From the NCBI GenBank assembly GCA_020438845.1, contig JAGQTV010000016.1, positions 1 through 64,000 of the forward strand: 64,000 nt of DNA. Reading direction: 5' to 3'. Shown here piece by piece: positions 56,076 through 64,000 of this stretch (positions are counted from its first letter, which is position 1; the number at the start of each line of letters is the position of its first letter). Source of the stretch: Mycobacterium sp. (lineage in GTDB: Bacteria; Actinomycetota; Actinomycetes; Mycobacteriales; Mycobacteriaceae). Made by a program: the position numbers and the translations under genes. The notes beneath the pieces were generated by a model. It saw only the letters and a program-made list of their open reading frames with translations. It was not told the DNA's origin and did no database searches.

Positions 56076-57242
56076 ATGACTGAATCGCACGACGATTTCG
56101 ACACCGTCATCGACCGGCACGGCACCTGGTGCACCCAGTGGGACTACCTCGCCGACCGTTTCGGTGTGGCCGACCTACTGCCGTTCACCATCTCCGACAT
56201 GGATCTGCCGACCGCACCAGCGGTTATCGCCGCGCTGCGGGCCCGGTTGGACCATCCCATCCTGGGCTATTCGCGTTGGCGCAACGACGACTTCCTGTCG
56301 GCCGTCGCCGAGTGGTACCGGACGCGTTACGCCGTCGACATCGACCCGGTATGGATCGTCTATGCGCCGTCGGTCATCTATCAGGTGGCGCGGCTGATCG
56401 AACTGTGGTCGCAACCCGGCGACGGTGTGGTGGTCCACACTCCGTGTTACGACGCCTTCCCGAAAACCGTCGCCGCGAAAGGCCGGCAATTGCGCCGAGT
56501 CCCCATGGGGGACTGGGCCGGACTCGAACGCGAGCTATCGCGGCCGGAAAATTCGGTGCTATTGCTGTGCTCGCCGCACAACCCCACCGGCCACGTCTGG
56601 ACCGAGAGCGAACTCATCCGGATAGGACGGCTGTGCGCGCGGGAGCGCGTCGCAGTGATCAGTGACGAGATCCATTCAGACCTGACGCACCCACCGCATC
56701 GGCACCTGGTGTTCGCTCGGGTCACCGCCCAACTGTCCACCGCGCCGATATGGGCGGTGGTCACCTCGGCGTCGAAATCGTTCAACATCCCGGCGCTCAC
56801 CGGCAGCTACGGGCTGATCGCCGACGACGCCACACGACGGGAGTATCTCGGGGCGCTCTCCGGCGACGGCCTGAGCTCACCGGCCGTTCTGGGTCTGGTC
56901 GCGACCATCGCCGCTTACCGGGAGGGCGGGCCGTGGCTCGATGCGCTGCGGAACTACCTGTGGCACAACCTCATCCTGGTCCAGCATCGCCTGGCAGAGG
57001 CTTTCCCGCAGCTGGGCTGGGAGCCTCCGCAGGCGGGCTACCTCGCCTGGATCGACTACTCGCGGCTTGGCATCGACGACGATGCGCTGCAGTCCGACCT
57101 GATCGGCACCGAAAAGCTGGCGATCATGCCGGGTACCGTCTACGGCTCGACCGGGCACATTCGCTTCAACGTCGGCTGTCCGCGCAGCAAGGTCGAACGC
57201 GGAATCGACGGGTTGATCCGCGCGCTGGACCGGCTGTCCTGA
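56076..57242 (+). CDS. MalY/PatB-type PLP cystathionine beta-lyase/aminotransferase
   Basis: The 388-residue fold-type I PLP enzyme has DMDLPTAPAVIAALRARLDH at the start, as in MalY/PatB, LLLCSPHNPTGHVWTESEL (the N-P-x-G Asn), VAVISDEIHSDLTHP (the Asp for the PLP ring), and the Schiff-base Lys234 in TSASKSFNIPALTGSYG. In E. coli, MalY is both a C-S lyase and a repressor of the maltose regulator. Here it forms an operon with the EIICB five bases upstream. It may release thiols from a conjugate or regulate, or be a plain cystathionine lyase. Confidence 0.92.
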   Translation: MTESHDDFDTVIDRHGTWCTQWDYLADRFGVADLLPFTISDMDLPTAPAVIAALRARLDHPILGYSRWRNDDFLSAVAEWYRTRYAVDIDPVWIVYAPSVIYQVARLIELWSQPGDGVVVHTPCYDAFPKTVAAKGRQLRRVPMGDWAGLERELSRPENSVLLLCSPHNPTGHVWTESELIRIGRLCARERVAVISDEIHSDLTHPPHRHLVFARVTAQLSTAPIWAVVTSASKSFNIPALTGSYGLIADDATRREYLGALSGDGLSSPAVLGLVATIAAYREGGPWLDALRNYLWHNLILVQHRLAEAFPQLGWEPPQAGYLAWIDYSRLGIDDDALQSDLIGTEKLAIMPGTVYGSTGHIRFNVGCPRSKVERGIDGLIRALDRLS

Positions 57243-57361
57243 GAGACAACGACCTACCTCCCGAGACCAAGGGTCAATCCATGAGTGCGCGAGCTTGCTG
57301 TCTACTGCGACACCCTGAGATCGCCAGGGCGACGACCGCCAGGTCCTCAAGGAGACTCAGG

Positions 57362-58375
57362 TCAGCTCGCGAGGGTTACCTCGACGGATAGGCACTCGCC
57401 GACCGCATGGGCAGTGGCCCAGTCGTCGGCGCTGACCGCTCGGGCAAGATCGTCCACCATCGGGCTCCGTACACCCAGTTCCGCCAACCAAGCCGATACC
57501 GTAGCCGCGATGCCGTCGGCCGGTACCTGGACAGTGCGTCTGTCGTGCAACCGATCGGTCACGTGATACACCTTCGTCGAAGCGGCGGATCGATGGGTGA
57601 TCGGTATCCCGTTGGGGGTCGCCACCCCGGGGGAGACCGTTGAGCTCTCCGGCCGCATCTTGCGCAGCTGCCGTCCGAGCAGGTGAACGAGGTTTCCCAG
57701 CCCCATCGGGCATATCGCGATCAACCCGTCGCCGCGACCGTAATCAGGGTTGCGCTCCATGTAGAACCGGATGTCGGGATCTTGGAGGTCGGCCGAAGAA
57801 ACGCGGTGCTCGTGCTGTTTGATGCGTCGTTCGTGTTTGTGAACGACTCCCCATTTCTGGTCGAAGCTGTCCCCGTAGTAGGTGCGGCCAAGGGTTGCGA
57901 TCAACTCTGCTGCCTCATCTGAGGTGACGTGCGTCCGCGACGGGTAGTACTCGCGAAGGTTGCGCGCCATCGCGAGATACGGGCGATACGTCAGGCAATC
58001 GGCCCAGAAGTAGACCCGATGGATGCGAGGCGAGATGAGTGGGGCAAGCATGCGCCGGATGACCACCCGCTGGATGAGCCCTTTCGATCGCCACTCGGGC
58101 CGCACGTATGTCAACCCCATGTAGCAGGTCGCGACCCGTCGTCCAGTGGAGAGCTCGACCACGCGGTGCCGCAGACCACAGAAGCCGATCAGCGTCTCAC
58201 TACCTCGGAGCGCGAAAAGTGCGACCTCGTCCACGCTGGCCAGTTTCTCCTGAAACTGCTGGTGGTCCAGTTCGTGGTGAGGCTCGTAGAGAGCCCACAT
58301 CTGGCCCAGTATCTGCGCTCCGAGCGCGTGAGAGGGCCGGATCGAGATCGTCGTGCGAGTGATGGTAGGCAACAT
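57362..58375 (-). CDS. GNAT-like N-acyltransferase-fold protein
   Basis: The 337-residue protein has a GNAT-type core in its first half: FALRGSETLIGFCGLRHRVV, YMGLTYVRPEWRSKGLIQRV (the V-x-P-x-x-R-x-K-G acetyl-CoA-binding pattern), then a helical part. A second, unassigned domain begins near residue 215, with GDGLIAICPMGLGNLVHLLG. The acceptor is unknown. It is isolated and convergent to the malY-type gene. The 259 bases between it and the next gene (58376-58634) hold no gene; they are less GC-rich around 58470-58500. Confidence 0.65.
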   Translation of the reverse strand: MLPTITRTTISIRPSHALGAQILGQMWALYEPHHELDHQQFQEKLASVDEVALFALRGSETLIGFCGLRHRVVELSTGRRVATCYMGLTYVRPEWRSKGLIQRVVIRRMLAPLISPRIHRVYFWADCLTYRPYLAMARNLREYYPSRTHVTSDEAAELIATLGRTYYGDSFDQKWGVVHKHERRIKQHEHRVSSADLQDPDIRFYMERNPDYGRGDGLIAICPMGLGNLVHLLGRQLRKMRPESSTVSPGVATPNGIPITHRSAASTKVYHVTDRLHDRRTVQVPADGIAATVSAWLAELGVRSPMVDDLARAVSADDWATAHAVGECLSVEVTLAS

Positions 58376-58634
58376 GACAACAGTCCTTTCATCGAGCGCC
58401 CTGCGGATTTTCGCTGCTCGAATTCAGGTTCACGCGCCCAGATGATCTCCAGGGAAGGTGAAGATGAGAGTGCACTCACAAAATATGTTCAACGAATTTT
58501 CGGCGGACCACAGTGGCAAGTGACATCCGTCAACAGACCCAACGGCTACAGCTGGGGACGCCGGCGGACCAGGCGAACCAATAAGCCCACCAACGATTTA
58601 CCAGCCTGCGCGACTGTGAAACATGAATCGACTC

Positions 58635-58901
58635 TTAGCTACCGCTCCGTTCGCGATGCCTGCAGCCCGGCCAGCAGCAGGGTCGGCGTTGACCTTCGCC
58701 CAATTCCTCTCGAGTCCGGCGAATCCGGCGCTCGCGTGTTGCGGCTTGCTTGGCATCCTCAACCCAGCAGATGAACTCGTTGCGAGCCAACGGCGTGATG
58801 TCCTTCCAGGCGGCAAGCGCCGCGGCGTCGCCGGACAATGCCGCCCGCAAATCCGGGGGCAGCTTGTGCACCACCCCACCGGGGATCTGCTGGTTGCGCA
58901 T
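58635..58901 (-). CDS. Short YdeI/OmpD-associated family protein
   Basis: The 88-residue protein matches the C-terminal part of the YdeI/OmdA family: PPDLRAALSGDAAALAAWKD, ITPLARNEFICWVEDAK, and RRIRRTREELGEGQRRPCCW, followed by PGCRH. Full-length relatives have ~150-190 residues, so this is either a short form or a 5'-truncated gene; the ATG at 58901 directly precedes the helical unit. Homologues are tied to bacteriocin protection or stress, but the mechanism is unknown. Confidence 0.75.
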   Translation of the reverse strand: MRNQQIPGGVVHKLPPDLRAALSGDAAALAAWKDITPLARNEFICWVEDAKQAATRERRIRRTREELGEGQRRPCCWPGCRHRERSGS

Positions 58902-58999
58902 GGCCCCAACGCTACCCAAGGCGTGCGTCAAGGCCTCCTTGACGAAACGGGGTTTTGTCAGGTATTCCTTGACGCATGCTCAATCCGTCGCGATCCCCG

Positions 59000-59974
59000 A
59001 TGCAGTCAATCGCGTTGCATGCCTTCCGCGAAGAACGCCCCGGCTGGCGGTGGCGTGGGTTGTACGACGCGACCTGGCCGCAGTACCGGTCTTGGTACCT
59101 GCGACCCGGAACCGGCAAGCGCCCAACGGTTTCCGAGGCCGAGCATGCCCTGCTGCGCTACATGCCGGAGCTCCATCCGACTTGGGAACGCCTCGTCGCG
59201 ATGACTGGCCGAGATGCGACGACAGCGGCCATGCTGACGCACTGGAACATGCCGGCCTTTGCTCCAGCCTGCTCGCAGGTGGTGGTGAATTCCGTTCAGA
59301 GAGCACTGATTCGCAACTACGACTATCACCCCGATCTATTCGAACAAGTGGTGATGTCGACGCGGTTTTCCGACCGCGAGGTGATCGGAACCAGCGATTG
59401 CCTCTGGGGCCTGCTGGATGGGATGAATTCCGCTGGGCTGGCGATCTCGCTGACCTTCGGCGGCGCCAGGGGCAGCGGATCCGGGTTTGGCATCCCCCTG
59501 GTCGTGCGCTATTTGCTCGAAATCGCGGATACCGTCGAGGATGCCGTCGCTTCGGTTTCGCGAGTTCCAGTCTCGATGTCCTACAACCTGACTCTCACCG
59601 ATCGCCATGGCGACGTGAGAACCGTTTACCTGGCTCCGGACCGGGTGCTCGAGGAGCGAGAGTGCCCGTTGGCGACGAATCACCGATTCGATGAGCCGGA
59701 GGACCCGGCTCATGCCCGCAGGTTCCGCAGTCTGGAACGGCAGGCACACCTTCGCGGTCTGCTCGCCGATGAGGTACCACCCGACGACGTGGCCGCCACC
59801 TTCCTACGGCCACCGCTGCGAAGCAGCGACTACATCAATGGTTTCGGGACGCTGTACACCGCCGACTACCGCCCGGACAGTGGCGAGGTTCACTATCGGT
59901 GGCCCGGTACCACTTGGACCCGGTGTTTCGACTCGACCGACGCAGAAATTCGCCTGGACGTGCCCGTCGGCTGA
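59000..59974 (+). CDS. C45-type N-terminal nucleophile hydrolase-like protein
   Basis: The 324-residue protein resembles the acyl-CoA:6-aminopenicillanic acid acyltransferase/C45 peptidase group. LTHWNMPAFAPACSQVVVNS contains the probable autoproteolytic Cys91, followed by RALIRNYDYHPDLFEQ and CLWGLLDGMNSAGLAISLTF. Self-cleavage before this Cys would generate the catalytic alpha/beta dimer. No signal peptide. It would hydrolyse or transfer an acyl amide. An ATG eight codons upstream is an alternative. It is followed 18 bases later by a small HTH-like gene. Confidence 0.8.
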   Translation: MQSIALHAFREERPGWRWRGLYDATWPQYRSWYLRPGTGKRPTVSEAEHALLRYMPELHPTWERLVAMTGRDATTAAMLTHWNMPAFAPACSQVVVNSVQRALIRNYDYHPDLFEQVVMSTRFSDREVIGTSDCLWGLLDGMNSAGLAISLTFGGARGSGSGFGIPLVVRYLLEIADTVEDAVASVSRVPVSMSYNLTLTDRHGDVRTVYLAPDRVLEERECPLATNHRFDEPEDPAHARRFRSLERQAHLRGLLADEVPPDDVAATFLRPPLRSSDYINGFGTLYTADYRPDSGEVHYRWPGTTWTRCFDSTDAEIRLDVPVG

Positions 59975-59992
59975 CGACCGTAATATCGGTCT

Positions 59993-60262
59993 ATGACCGC
60001 TGGATCCGACTTTCCGGCTCAGCTCCCGTTGGACCGCTTGACCGAGGACGAACTGGGTGGACTCATCCGTCAGATCACCGACGAACTGAGTGCACGTGGC
60101 ACCCGTGAGGGTTTCGCTGAACTGCTTCGGCTGGTTGCCTATGTCGGCGAACGTGTCGGAGACACGGCGCGGCTGTTGGCGACGTCAAACTCATGGAGTC
60201 AGGTCGCCGAGATTTCGGGCACGTCCCGGCAGGCAGCCTGGGAACGCTGGCGGATGGCCTGA
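59993..60262 (+). CDS. Small helical protein with HTH-like C-terminus
   Basis: The 89-residue protein is all-helical; the last ~25 residues (NSWSQVAEISGTSRQAAWER followed by WRMA) read like a helix-turn-helix in which SGTSRQAAWERW is the recognition helix. The N-terminal region PLDRLTEDELGGLIRQITDE could dimerise. It lies 18 bases after the C45-type gene, so the pair probably forms an operon and the small protein may regulate it. No name is assigned. Confidence 0.7.
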   Translation: MTAGSDFPAQLPLDRLTEDELGGLIRQITDELSARGTREGFAELLRLVAYVGERVGDTARLLATSNSWSQVAEISGTSRQAAWERWRMA

Positions 60263-60370
60263 ACAACAGACGGGAACCCCACGTTCGGCAAAGCGCGCAC
60301 ATCACTGCTTCCTGGACGCCGCCTTGACTCGGGCCCCCTTGGCGGGGCTGGACCTATTGGCGCAGCAGGG

Positions 60371-60892
60371 TTACTTGTCGGCCGAGCGAGTCGACGGAGC
60401 CGTCAACCCCGGAATCTGAAGCAACGGTGCCCCAGCATGATTGGCATCTGACTGCGCCACCGCAGTACCCGGCAGCGCCGCTGGCAGTTTCCCGTTGGCA
60501 ACGGAAGTCATGAAGGCGGGGCACTCCAACTGGACTGCAAGCCCGGTGACCATCCCGGTCATCGCCGGGGTCAGACCGCTGTTCCCCTGCATCTCCGACA
60601 CCGTGGTCGCGAGGTCCGAAGCCGGCTTAACCAGCTTCGGACAGAGCGACTGCCCGAAGTCGTTAATGGCCTCGCTGATCGGGCCGCTGGCGCTTGATGG
60701 GCTGGTACCCGAACCGCCCGCAGGATCAGCACCGGCCTCGGCGGGATACACCGCCATCGCGAGGGCGAGCCCGCCACCCACAGCCACCGCGGCTCCGACA
60801 CCGACACGCCGCACCACTCCCAGCTCGAGCCGGTTCCGATCCGAGCGTCCATCCCTGCGCTTTGATTTCACTCGGATAACACTGGTGCACAA
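60371..60892 (-). CDS. Small secreted protein of unknown function
   Basis: The 173-residue protein has a basic N-terminus, a hydrophobic core (GAAVAVGGGLALAMAVYPAE) and likely cleavage after EAGA before DPAGG. The mature part is helical with two Cys (SLCPKLV and LECPAF) that may pair, and ends in a Pro/Ala/Ser-rich tail. It resembles short mycobacterial secreted proteins with no known activity. The start may be GTG 60892 or a nearby internal GTG; the signal core is unaffected. Confidence 0.72.
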   Translation of the reverse strand: MCTSVIRVKSKRRDGRSDRNRLELGVVRRVGVGAAVAVGGGLALAMAVYPAEAGADPAGGSGTSPSSASGPISEAINDFGQSLCPKLVKPASDLATTVSEMQGNSGLTPAMTGMVTGLAVQLECPAFMTSVANGKLPAALPGTAVAQSDANHAGAPLLQIPGLTAPSTRSADK

Positions 60893-61065
60893 CTGTCACT
60901 GTTGTGACACGGCCAGATAAAGGTTTGCGATCTACCCGTTTCCTTACCGATACCTCACCAATCCCTGAATCAATGACCCTCCGCAGTTGGCCACACCCTC
61001 AGTGGGACCCGATAGGGTCGGCGTTGACGCTTTGTGAGCACGCTCGAGAGGACAGTGATTCGGCG

Positions 61066-61536
61066 ATGACGGATTCCACCGACAATCCCGCTGTGCAGGC
61101 ATTCAACGCCGGCAAGATGGGCGAGTTCAACAAAGGCATCGTCGAGGAGTTCCGCTCGAACGGAGGCAAAGTCGGCGGCCCCTTCAAGGACGCCACGCTG
61201 CTGTTATTGACCACGACTGGCGCGAAGTCAGGGCTACCGCGACTCAATCCGTTGGCGTACTTCACCATTGGCGGAAAGATCATCATCATCGGCTCCAAGG
61301 CCGGATCCCACACCAATCCCGACTGGGTGCACAACCTGCGCGCCGACCCACGTTGCCATGTCGAAGTCGGCACTGGCGACGGCGCGATCACGGACTATGA
61401 CGCGACTGCCCGCGAACTGCCGTCCGAAGAGCGCGACGTCGTGTTCGCGAAGGTGGTCGCCCTGGCCCCGGGGTTCGGGGAATACCAATCCAAGACCAAC
61501 CGGGTGATTCCAGTTTTCGAAGTGCAACAGGTGTGA
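61066..61536 (+). CDS. Ddn-type F420-dependent nitroreductase-family protein
   Basis: The 156-residue protein is a split-barrel deazaflavin-dependent nitroreductase. LLLLTTTGAKSGLPRLNPLA, IIIIGSKAGSHTNPDWVHN and LRADPRCHVEVG are the F420-binding pattern of Ddn and its many mycobacterial paralogues. It would reduce quinones or nitro compounds with F420H2 at the membrane surface. The ATG at 61066 is the normal family start; longer frames contain no conserved residues. It is convergent to the aminotransferase gene. Confidence 0.93.
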   Translation: MTDSTDNPAVQAFNAGKMGEFNKGIVEEFRSNGGKVGGPFKDATLLLLTTTGAKSGLPRLNPLAYFTIGGKIIIIGSKAGSHTNPDWVHNLRADPRCHVEVGTGDGAITDYDATARELPSEERDVVFAKVVALAPGFGEYQSKTNRVIPVFEVQQV

Positions 61537-61590
61537 CGCCGTGCCGCCGTAACCAACGGTGGCGGTACGGAGTTCGCAGGTCGACACGCT

Positions 61591-63015
61591 TTAAGCGCGC
61601 AACTCCTTGGCCAGTTCGCCGAAGGCCTCGACCCACTTGCCCATGTCGGCGTCGGTGTGGGCCAGCGACACCAACCACTGATCGTCCATGCCGGGAGGCG
61701 TCAGGATCCCGCGGTTGATGCCCCACAGCCAGCCCAACTCGGCAGCATGGAAATCGGTGACGAGCTTGTAGTCGCGGTAGTTGCGGATCGGGGTGGGCGA
61801 CCAGGTCACCGCGCCCTTGACCCCGAAACCGACGGTGTGCGCCGGCAGTTCGTACTCGCGGATGATGGCATCCATGGCTTCCATGGCGTTGTCGTTGACC
61901 TGTTCGGCCGCGGCCAACGCCTGCGGGGTGGCGACCTCGTCGACCGCGGCGGCCGCAGCCATGCACAGCGGGTTGCCGTTGTAGGTGCCGAAGTGGGCCA
62001 TCCGGTTATCGACGACGACCTGCATGACCTCCTCGGTACCGCCGAAAGCGGCCAGCGGCAGGCCGCCGCCGATGGACTTGGCCAGCGTGATCAGGTCCGG
62101 CTTGACGCCGAGTCGCGCGGCTGCGCCGTGGGCGCCGGCGGTCAGTCCCGTCTTGACCTCGTCGAAGATCAGCAGCACGTTGTGGGCGTCGCACAGCGCG
62201 CGAACACCCGCGACGTAGCCGGCGTCGGGCAGCACGATGCCGAGGTTCTCGATGACCGGCTCCATGACCACGCAGGCCACGTCCTTGCCGTGGGCGGCCA
62301 GCTTGCGCTCCATCTGGCCGAGGTCGTTGTAGGCCACCGTGTGCACCACCCCGGCCTCGACGTCGAAGGGCACCTGCGGGATCGGGTCGTCCGCCGGGCC
62401 GATGTCCTCGATGGCCGGCTTGACCGACACCGAAAGGCCGTCGTAGCCGCCGTGATAACCGCCCTCGATCTTGATGATGGCCTTACGGCCGGTGTAGGCC
62501 CGCGCGGCACGCACCGCGTACATCGTCGATTCGGTGCCGGAGTTGGTGAACCGCAACATGTCCAGGCCGAAGCGCTGCTTGAATCGCTCGGCGACGTCCG
62601 TCGAGATCGGCGACGGCGTCACGAACAGCGTGCCGATGTCGTCCAGGGACTCTTTGACCTTGGCCACCACCGTCGGGTTGAGGTGACCCACGAGCATCGC
62701 ACCGAAGCCCATCGACAGGTCCAGCACCTGGCGGCCGTCGCAGTCGGTGACATAGGCGCCGCGAGCCGACTTCACCCCGATCGGGTACGGATCCCAGTAC
62801 TGGAAGCTGCTGGTGACGCCTAGCGGCAAAGTCTTGACCGAGCGGGCCGCGTGGTCAGCCGAGCCGGGCGTGGATTTGGCGTACCGCTCCCACTCTTTAG
62901 CCATGAGCGCCGAGACCCGGTCGGGGTCCACCGGCGTGTACGAACGAGGTAGCTGCCGCCAGCCCGCCGGATCATGAGCAGGAAATGTGGCGGCCACGTC
63001 TGTCGTTATGCTCAT
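61591..63015 (-). CDS. Class III PLP aminotransferase, glutamate-1-semialdehyde aminomutase-like
   Basis: The 474-residue protein has the class III pattern: LDLSMGFGAMLVGHLNPTVV, FTNSGTESTMYAVRAARAYT (phosphate loop), IIKIEGGYHGGYDGLSVSV, VLLIFDEVKTGL (Asp for the PLP ring), and the Schiff-base Lys313 in LITLAKSIGGGLPLAAFGG. It resembles GSA aminomutase but has an extra ~35 N-terminal residues, as in amino-acid or amine transaminases of actinobacteria. A biosynthetic or catabolic amine transfer is likely, heme synthesis unlikely. The ATG at 63015 follows AAGGGGA. Confidence 0.9.
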   Translation of the reverse strand: MSITTDVAATFPAHDPAGWRQLPRSYTPVDPDRVSALMAKEWERYAKSTPGSADHAARSVKTLPLGVTSSFQYWDPYPIGVKSARGAYVTDCDGRQVLDLSMGFGAMLVGHLNPTVVAKVKESLDDIGTLFVTPSPISTDVAERFKQRFGLDMLRFTNSGTESTMYAVRAARAYTGRKAIIKIEGGYHGGYDGLSVSVKPAIEDIGPADDPIPQVPFDVEAGVVHTVAYNDLGQMERKLAAHGKDVACVVMEPVIENLGIVLPDAGYVAGVRALCDAHNVLLIFDEVKTGLTAGAHGAAARLGVKPDLITLAKSIGGGLPLAAFGGTEEVMQVVVDNRMAHFGTYNGNPLCMAAAAAVDEVATPQALAAAEQVNDNAMEAMDAIIREYELPAHTVGFGVKGAVTWSPTPIRNYRDYKLVTDFHAAELGWLWGINRGILTPPGMDDQWLVSLAHTDADMGKWVEAFGELAKELRA

Positions 63016-63203
63016 GAAAATCCCCTTCAACCACTCGGTATGTCCCGTCGGCAGCCTATCCCGCCAACTCCTCTTCGGCATTCGGAAATCGAGGACTCGT
63101 GGGCTGCGGTTTCAGCGCCGGGCAGTCGGTCGGACAATCACGAACTGAACTCGGCCAGCGAGGGCTACATCTTTAACAACAGCCACATTGTTAACATCGC
63201 GCA

Positions 63204-64000
63204 ATGCGGGACTCATCGCGTACTACTAACCGTGGGCGATCGCGCCCGCTTTCCCGGCGCGACGCACTCCGCTACGCCGCCGGGTCGGCGTTGGCCGGGC
63301 TGAGTGCGACATCAGTCAGTCTCGGTACCCCCACCGCTGCTGCCGCCGCCCCCCAGTTGATCGACTTCGCTATGCGCCAGATACCGGCGGAGCACATTCG
63401 CGCTGCCGGCTATTCCGGGGTGATCAACTACGTGTCGGTATCGCGCCCCGGCTCCTCTTTTGGAGCCAAGCCGATCACCCGGCCCTACGCCGAGTCACTT
63501 ACCGCTGCCGGCTTGGTCATCGTCAGCAACTACCAGTACGGCAAGCCGGGCGGAACGGCACCGTCGGACTTCACCCGGGGTTTCGCCGGCGGCGTCGCCG
63601 ACGCCCGCACTGCCTGGCAGTTGCATACCGCGGCCGGTGGCGGCCAGAGCGCACCCATCTTCTTCAGCGTCGACGACGACATCAGCCGCAACACCTGGAA
63701 TGCCGTTGCACTGCAGTGGTTCCGCGGAATCAACTCGGTGCTGGGAGTGCAGCGCACCGGGGTCTACGGGGGCGTCGACGTGTGCCAATGGGCCGCCGCC
63801 GATGGCGTCATCGGAAGTTCGAGTACACCCGGCCGCAGGTGGGCCTGGCAGACCCGTTCCTGGTCGCGCGGTCAGATAGACCCTGCCGCAGTCCTGTACC
63901 AGCGCGTTGTGAGTACAGCGTCGAATCCAGGTCCGATCGTCGGCGGGATCGAAGTCGACGTCAACGACGTCCTGGCCCAGGATTGCGGTCAGTGGAACCT
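63204..64000 (+). CDS. Tat-exported DUF1906 (Rv2525c-like) protein, partial
   Basis: The gene starts at ATG 63204 and runs off the right edge. It has a twin-arginine signal (LSRRDALRYAAGSALAGLSA) and then the glycoside-hydrolase-like DUF1906 domain with QLIDFAMRQIPAEHIRAAGY, GVINYVSVSRPGSSFGAKPI, VIVSNYQYGKPGGTAPSDF, PIFFSVDDDISRN and GVQRTGVYGGVDVCQW. The M. tuberculosis homologue Rv2525c is a Tat substrate linked to cell-wall polysaccharide and beta-lactam sensitivity; enzymatic activity is unproven. About 265 residues are present. The gap before it (63016-63203) carries its promoter and that of the aminotransferase. Confidence 0.92.
   Translation, partial: MRDSSRTTNRGRSRPLSRRDALRYAAGSALAGLSATSVSLGTPTAAAAAPQLIDFAMRQIPAEHIRAAGYSGVINYVSVSRPGSSFGAKPITRPYAESLTAAGLVIVSNYQYGKPGGTAPSDFTRGFAGGVADARTAWQLHTAAGGGQSAPIFFSVDDDISRNTWNAVALQWFRGINSVLGVQRTGVYGGVDVCQWAAADGVIGSSSTPGRRWAWQTRSWSRGQIDPAAVLYQRVVSTASNPGPIVGGIEVDVNDVLAQDCGQWN

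Noticed and set aside
61657-62823. 388-codon plus-strand frame over the class III aminotransferase
   Set aside because: The opposite strand carries the PLP Lys, phosphate loop and ring Asp in correct order; the antisense frame has no recognisable features.

Overview
The window is high-GC actinobacterial DNA and most resembles an environmental, probably fast-growing mycobacterium (Mycobacteriaceae). The evidence is protein family content: an Rv2525c-type Tat-exported DUF1906 protein, an F420-dependent Ddn-type nitroreductase, several short secreted proteins and lipoproteins with Ser/Thr/Pro-rich linkers, a coiled-coil exported protein with an ARB_07466-type C-terminal domain, and many MarR/TetR-controlled oxidoreductases. 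No rRNA, tRNA or CRISPR array was seen. Assignments were made by reading translations and motifs; no database search was run.

Positions 1-4.1 kb are a mobile-element scar. Four copies of a ~24-bp repeat, resembling the multiple end repeats of an IS21-like element, abut the N-terminal part of a transposase gene on the minus strand. A TetR regulator and a divergent flavin monooxygenase follow, then the C-terminal part of the same type of transposase on the plus strand. One matching terminal repeat lies at each outer end of the two transposase parts. A single inversion of the intervening segment would rebuild one insertion sequence. The right end of the element supplies the stop codon of a ClC chloride channel gene.

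Positions 4-25 kb hold a sulfatase, a MarR-controlled alpha/beta hydrolase whose nucleophile position is alanine, a peroxiredoxin, a flavin monooxygenase, a SpoIIAA-like protein coupled to a P-type proton ATPase, a DUF389 membrane protein, and a four-domain sulfur-transfer fusion (CoA-disulfide reductase, rhodanese, TusA, DsrE) with an apparent one-base frameshift in a G7 tract next to its start. DUF302, lipoprotein, beta-lactamase-fold and MFS genes follow.

Positions 25-39 kb hold a three-repeat exported protein, an amidohydrolase with a POT peptide transporter, a decayed LysR gene joined to cutC, an amino-acid permease, a universal stress protein, a VOC/methyltransferase/hotdog operon, a CopC protein and a truncated lipoprotein remnant.

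Positions 39.4-47.1 kb carry a complete nine-gene A/V-type rotary ATPase operon (order G-C-I-K-F-E-A-B-D, minus strand), which is unexpected next to mycobacterial F-type ATP synthase biology. Divergent from it is a tightly coupled pair, an ATP-grasp ligase and a NylB-like serine hydrolase, preceded by a possible 23-codon leader ORF that overlaps the ligase start.

Positions 50-64 kb hold an SGNH hydrolase, a cyclic-nucleotide-binding/ribbon-helix-helix fusion, a carbohydrate group (SIS isomerase, SMP-30 lactonase, PTS EIICB, MalY-type lyase), a GNAT protein, a C45-type N-terminal nucleophile hydrolase with a small DNA-binding protein, the Ddn-type nitroreductase, a class III aminotransferase, and the start of the DUF1906 protein, which runs off the right edge.
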